Below are positions 61,166 to 64,000 of a DNA stretch of 64,000 nucleotides, one piece after another; position 1 is the stretch's first letter, and every line of letters starts with the position of its first letter. The notes under the pieces are model-generated. The model was given only the letters and a program-made list of their open reading frames with translations. It did not search any database and was not told where the DNA came from. Source of the stretch: Marichromatium gracile (GTDB lineage Bacteria > Pseudomonadota > Gammaproteobacteria > Chromatiales > Chromatiaceae); contig NZ_SMDC01000005.1 of NCBI RefSeq assembly GCF_004343155.1, positions 174,015-238,014 on the forward strand, given 5' to 3'. Both the position numbers and the translations under genes were made by a program.

Positions 61166-62665
61166 TCAGAAGGCGTGGGCGCCGTGGCTGCCCATGCTCA
61201 TCAGGAACTGCAGATAGAAGGCGTCGAAGCGCTCGCGCGTGTCCTCGGCCACCAGGATGTCGTTGCGGGCGTACTGCGCGCGCAACTGGGAGAACTCCGT
61301 CAGCCCCCAGGTCAGCCCCAGGGTCCAGCGCTCGGAGCTGCCATAGTCGGCATCGGCGTCGCCGCCGACGCTGTTGGTCAGGCCGAGCACGTCATAGCGC
61401 AGCCCCAGGGTCCAGCGCGGCGCGATCCCGTAGGTGAGCTGGGCGTAGAGCCCGTCGGTGGTGAAGGTGCGCCGATCGCCGAGCTGCTCGGGATGGGCGC
61501 TGGCGATGATGTCGAGGTCCTTGATCGAACGCAGATACTCGCTCTGCAGCCGCAGGTCGCCCTTGCCGCCGTAGCCGGGCGCGTCATAGGCGTAGACCAG
61601 ATCGACACCCCAGAGATCGGCGTCGCCGTCGAGCGCGGTCTGGTGCACCTCGGCGTCGTGGTCGTGGGTATGGGCGTGCAGCTCCTGCTGACGGTCGCCA
61701 TGGGCGAAGGAGACGCCGAACTGCAGCGCGTGCTGGTCGCCGAGGTCGGGGGCGATCTTGGCGAAGGCGGTCCACAGCCGCGGGCCGTCGCCGGCCTCGT
61801 CGAGCCCGAGCGCCTCCAGGGTCTCGTCGCCGAAGGTGGCGCCGAAGCGCTCCTGATCGCCCTGCAGCGCCTCGACCCCGACCAGGGTGTAGACCGGCAG
61901 CGCCGGCAGCCAGGTCAGCTGCACCCCGGTGTCCTGCAGACCGTGCACCCCGAGCAGATTGAGATAGGGCAGGTTCTGGTCGACGAAGGCCCACTGGTGC
62001 GGATGCTGGGCGTTGGCATAGCCGAAGCCGCTGAGGAAGCGTCCGGCCTTGACCCGCAGCCCGTGCGGCAGCGCGCGGGTCTGCAGATAGGCCTCCTCGA
62101 GTTCGACGTTGCCGTCGCTGTCGACGGCCATGTGCATGGCGGCGTCGAAATAGGGGTCGATGGTCGCGGTGAAGCTCAGCTCCGCCTCGCGCATATTGAA
62201 GCCGTTGTCGAAGGTGCCGTGGCTGTGACCGGCGTGGTCGTGATCGTGATGATCACCACCGGAGGGCTGGAAGGCCTGGCCGACCAGGCCCGAGCCCTCG
62301 CCATCGAGGTCGTCGTGATAGTAGTTGCCGTCGAGGATCACCGAGATCTGCGGATTGAAGGCATTGGCCGCGCTCAGCGCGCCACGGGTCGGCGCGGGTG
62401 TCGGCGCCTGGTGCACCACGGGCGCGCGCATCGGACGCGAGCCGGTGTCACCGGGGGGGAGGGCCGCCCGTGGCGGCGTGCGCGACTCGGCCTCGGCGAG
62501 ACGGCGTTCGAGCGACTGGATACGGGTCTCGTACTGGTCCTTCATCGCCTCGATCATCGCGCGCAACTCGGCGATCTCGGCATCATCGGTCGTGGCTGTG
62601 GCACACAGCGGCAGCAGCAGCGCGAGCGCGCCCGCCCCGCCACGCAGCAGGTTCGGTGTGGACAT
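61166..62665 (-). CDS. Outer-membrane porin-like protein with His-rich loops, zinc-uptake operon
   Basis: The 499-residue protein has a signal peptide, a short coiled coil (25-65, IAELRAMIEAMKDQYETRIQ), a Pro-rich linker and a beta-barrel (about 105-499) ending in Phe as outer-membrane proteins do. A loop at 137-150 is almost all Gly/Asp/His (DHHDHDHAGHSHG), and a second His cluster HAHTHDHD lies near 335. Such loops collect zinc at the surface. The gene lies directly upstream of the ABC importer and downstream of a DUF2946-like gene, all behind one Zur box. Specificity for zinc is inferred. Confidence 0.8.
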   Translation of the reverse strand: MSTPNLLRGGAGALALLLPLCATATTDDAEIAELRAMIEAMKDQYETRIQSLERRLAEAESRTPPRAALPPGDTGSRPMRAPVVHQAPTPAPTRGALSAANAFNPQISVILDGNYYHDDLDGEGSGLVGQAFQPSGGDHHDHDHAGHSHGTFDNGFNMREAELSFTATIDPYFDAAMHMAVDSDGNVELEEAYLQTRALPHGLRVKAGRFLSGFGYANAQHPHQWAFVDQNLPYLNLLGVHGLQDTGVQLTWLPALPVYTLVGVEALQGDQERFGATFGDETLEALGLDEAGDGPRLWTAFAKIAPDLGDQHALQFGVSFAHGDRQQELHAHTHDHDAEVHQTALDGDADLWGVDLVYAYDAPGYGGKGDLRLQSEYLRSIKDLDIIASAHPEQLGDRRTFTTDGLYAQLTYGIAPRWTLGLRYDVLGLTNSVGGDADADYGSSERWTLGLTWGLTEFSQLRAQYARNDILVAEDTRERFDAFYLQFLMSMGSHGAHAF

Positions 62666-62742
62666 GGCCTCGGTTCCTGATCATTGGGTGGAGCACAAGG
62701 ACGCCAACGGTCACCAGCGGGTGATCGAAAACGTCACAGCGA

Positions 62743-63063
62743 TCAACAGCGAACCGAACCGGGGGGCGCGCGAGCGCGCTGAGGCAGGAAGGAGCATGCG
62801 CCCGGCCAGACGAGTGGCGCCGAGCACAGCCGCCCGATCTCACGCGGGCGGACCTGATACAGCGACGGCGGCGCGGCCCCGAGCGGCGAGCCGATCCCGA
62901 CACCCCCCAGACAGATCAGGCAGGGGCCATCGTGATCGTGGACCAGGTGCTCGAGCTGATGCGCCGCCAGCGCCGTCTGCGTCCACAGCAACACAACACC
63001 GAGCAGCAACGCAGCCAATGGGGCACGCGCACGACGGGATTGTGGATGGACCGGAGACGGCAT
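62743..63063 (-). CDS. DUF2946-like small exported protein with His/Cys cluster
   Basis: The 106-residue protein has an N-terminal hydrophobic signal (LAALLLGVVLLWTQTALA) and just after it a metal-ligand-like cluster: His35, His39, His42, His44, then Cys48-x2-Cys51. This pattern is seen in the uncharacterised DUF2946 family, often next to zinc or copper transport genes. The ATG at 63063 is used; a TTG at 63087 would fall near the predicted transcription start. It heads the zinc operon. The role may be periplasmic metal handling, which is inference. Confidence 0.7.
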   Translation of the reverse strand: MPSPVHPQSRRARAPLAALLLGVVLLWTQTALAAHQLEHLVHDHDGPCLICLGGVGIGSPLGAAPPSLYQVRPREIGRLCSAPLVWPGACSFLPQRARAPPGSVRC

Positions 63064-63097
63064 GGAAGAGGCGTTGACAAATCGCAAGACAGAACGC

Positions 63098-63130
63098 GGG
63101 ACGTTATAGCATTACACTCACTGCGTGCAA
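63098..63130 (-). promoter_or_regulatory. Zur box over the promoter of the zinc operon
   Basis: The segment 63098-63120, with core ACGTTATAGCATTACAC, agrees with the E. coli znu Zur operator at 15 of 23 positions (operator recalled from memory). On the minus strand it overlaps the -10 TATAAC (63103-63108) of a promoter whose -35 TTGCAC lies at 63125-63130 with 16 bp spacing. Zinc-loaded Zur would block it. Transcription would start about 30 bases before the ATG at 63063. Confidence 0.7.
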
Positions 63131-64000
63131 GTCGGTGCGGAGATTCAAGCCGCCAGGAGATTGAACCGCAAAGATACCGTCTTTCCCGTCAAGCCGCAGA
63201 AGCGTAATCGGGCTGGTAGGGACGACGGTTCTTGAACACGCCGAAACAGATGTGGGCGAGTTTCCGCATGGCGGCGCCGAGGGCGACCATCTTGGGCTTG
63301 CCGCGCGCCAGGAGGCGTTCGTAGAGGTCCTTGACGTGTGGGTTGTAGCGAATGGCGGTGACGGCGGCCATGTAGAGGGTGGCGCGGGCATGCGCAGGCC
63401 CGGCCTTGGAGAGTCTGGGGCGCCTCTGCACGGAGGTGCCCGACTGTCGCTCGACGGGCACGAGCCCGAGGTAGGCGGCGAACTGTTGGGCCGAGGTGAA
63501 GGGGCGGCTTTGCAGCAACGCCACGAAGCGCTGAGCGACCTTGAGGCCGATGGCGGGGATCGAGGTGAGGAGGTCGACGTCCTCGCGTAGCTGAGGGTGG
63601 CCGTCGAGGTGGTCGTCGATCTGTTGCTGGAGCTTGGCGAGGGCTTCTTCGAGGAAGGCGATGCTCTCGCGCACCGAGTCGCGCACCAGCGCCGGGGTGT
63701 GGGTTGCCTCGACCTTCTCCAGGCGGTTGCGCTCGCGTCGCAGGTCCTCGATGAGGGCGCGCTGACGGGCCAGCAGCGCCCGCAGGAAGCGCACCTCGGG
63801 CGAGGGCGGCGTCCAGGGCGCGGGCTTGAGGAGCGCGCCGAAGCGCGCCAGCACCTTGGCATCGACCGCGTCGGTCTTGGTGCGCACCGCCAGGCCGCGC
63901 GCAAAGTCCCGGGCCTGGGCCGGGTTGACGATCGAGACCGTCAGGCCACGCCCGTGGAGCAGCTCGGCGGCCGTCTCGTGGTAAGGGCCGGTGGCCTCCA
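63131..64000 (-). mobile_element. IS110-family insertion sequence, partial (3' flank uncertain)
   Basis: The element contains the transposase ending at 63189 and runs off the window. Its left boundary should lie between the zinc promoter -35 (63130) and the transposase stop (63189). Without terminal repeats or a second copy in view I cannot fix the exact junction. Confidence 0.6.
63189..64000 (-). CDS. IS110-family transposase (5' end outside window)
   Basis: The frame runs to the right edge, encoding at least 270 residues. The upstream part reads EATGPYHETAAELLHGRG, then NPAQARDFARGLAVRTKTDAVDA, the DEDD RuvC-like domain of IS110 recombinases with the acidic residues of TKTDAVDAK. The C-terminal Transposase_20 domain has LTSIPAIGLKVAQRF, FAAYLGLVPVERQSG and LSKAGPAHARATLYMAA, which carries the conserved serine. 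IS110 elements insert by an RNA-guided recombinase mechanism and lack long terminal repeats. The frame is intact as far as seen. Confidence 0.9.
   Translation of the reverse strand, partial: EATGPYHETAAELLHGRGLTVSIVNPAQARDFARGLAVRTKTDAVDAKVLARFGALLKPAPWTPPSPEVRFLRALLARQRALIEDLRRERNRLEKVEATHTPALVRDSVRESIAFLEEALAKLQQQIDDHLDGHPQLREDVDLLTSIPAIGLKVAQRFVALLQSRPFTSAQQFAAYLGLVPVERQSGTSVQRRPRLSKAGPAHARATLYMAAVTAIRYNPHVKDLYERLLARGKPKMVALGAAMRKLAHICFGVFKNRRPYQPDYASAA

Overview
The window is GC-rich chromosomal DNA from a gammaproteobacterium. RpsA, IHF-beta, RecBCD, AroA, HisC, homoserine dehydrogenase and PBP1A all read as gammaproteobacterial. The gene content, including an octaheme tetrathionate-reductase-type cytochrome c with its cytochrome b, best fits a member of the Chromatiales (purple sulfur bacteria and relatives). 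That assignment is inference: no rRNA or photosynthesis gene is present. I saw no tRNA, CRISPR array or prophage.

The most informative single element is a near-perfect dif site at 22934-22961 (25 of 28 bases identical to E. coli dif as I remember it, inverted). It places the window at the chromosome terminus.

Left arm (1-14.2 kb): the end of an HPt-containing signalling protein, then a REC-HATPase and a REC-HDOD response regulator. These converge on a tightly coupled recC-recB-recD-Lon-like protease operon on the minus strand. Next (14.5-21.8 kb) is a complete acyl-CoA oxidation and electron-transfer operon: acyl-CoA ligase, EtfB, EtfA, acyl-CoA dehydrogenase, ETF-quinone oxidoreductase and an (R)-hydratase. 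It ends at a strong 13-bp stem terminator facing a TetR-type regulator with an unusual extra N-terminal HTH. PsrA-type boxes lie upstream of both the operon and the regulator, suggesting one autoregulated fatty-acid regulon. dif follows.

Right arm: an orphan Wzt-type ABC ATPase with a pyruvyl-transferase-like gene; a YhaO/YhaN (SbcD/SbcC-like) pair; an L,D-transpeptidase lipoprotein coupled to a class V aminotransferase; a 30-residue GxxxG microprotein; the octaheme cytochrome with cytochrome b; a DMT transporter; an AraC regulator; and a housekeeping block hisC-aroA-cmk-rpsA-ihfB. After a SOUL protein and YhbY come a cytosolic molybdopterin oxidoreductase with an ATP-grasp-like partner. Next is a divergent tyrosine recombinase / KfrA-type coiled-coil pair. 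The recombinase and coiled-coil genes flank an intergenic region with two perfect inverted repeats, one with the ATAA-N6-TTAT geometry of dif; the arrangement resembles the TnpS/TnpT cointegrate-resolution systems of Tn4651-type transposons.

The last part holds hom and an alaC-type aminotransferase, a GAF-GGDEF-EAL protein with a lipoprotein, PBP1A and MtgA, a histidine phosphatase, and a zinc-uptake operon (DUF2946-like protein, His-rich porin, ZnuA-, ZnuC- and ZnuB-like proteins) preceded by a good Zur box. A truncated IS110-family transposase at the right edge lies immediately upstream of that Zur-controlled promoter.
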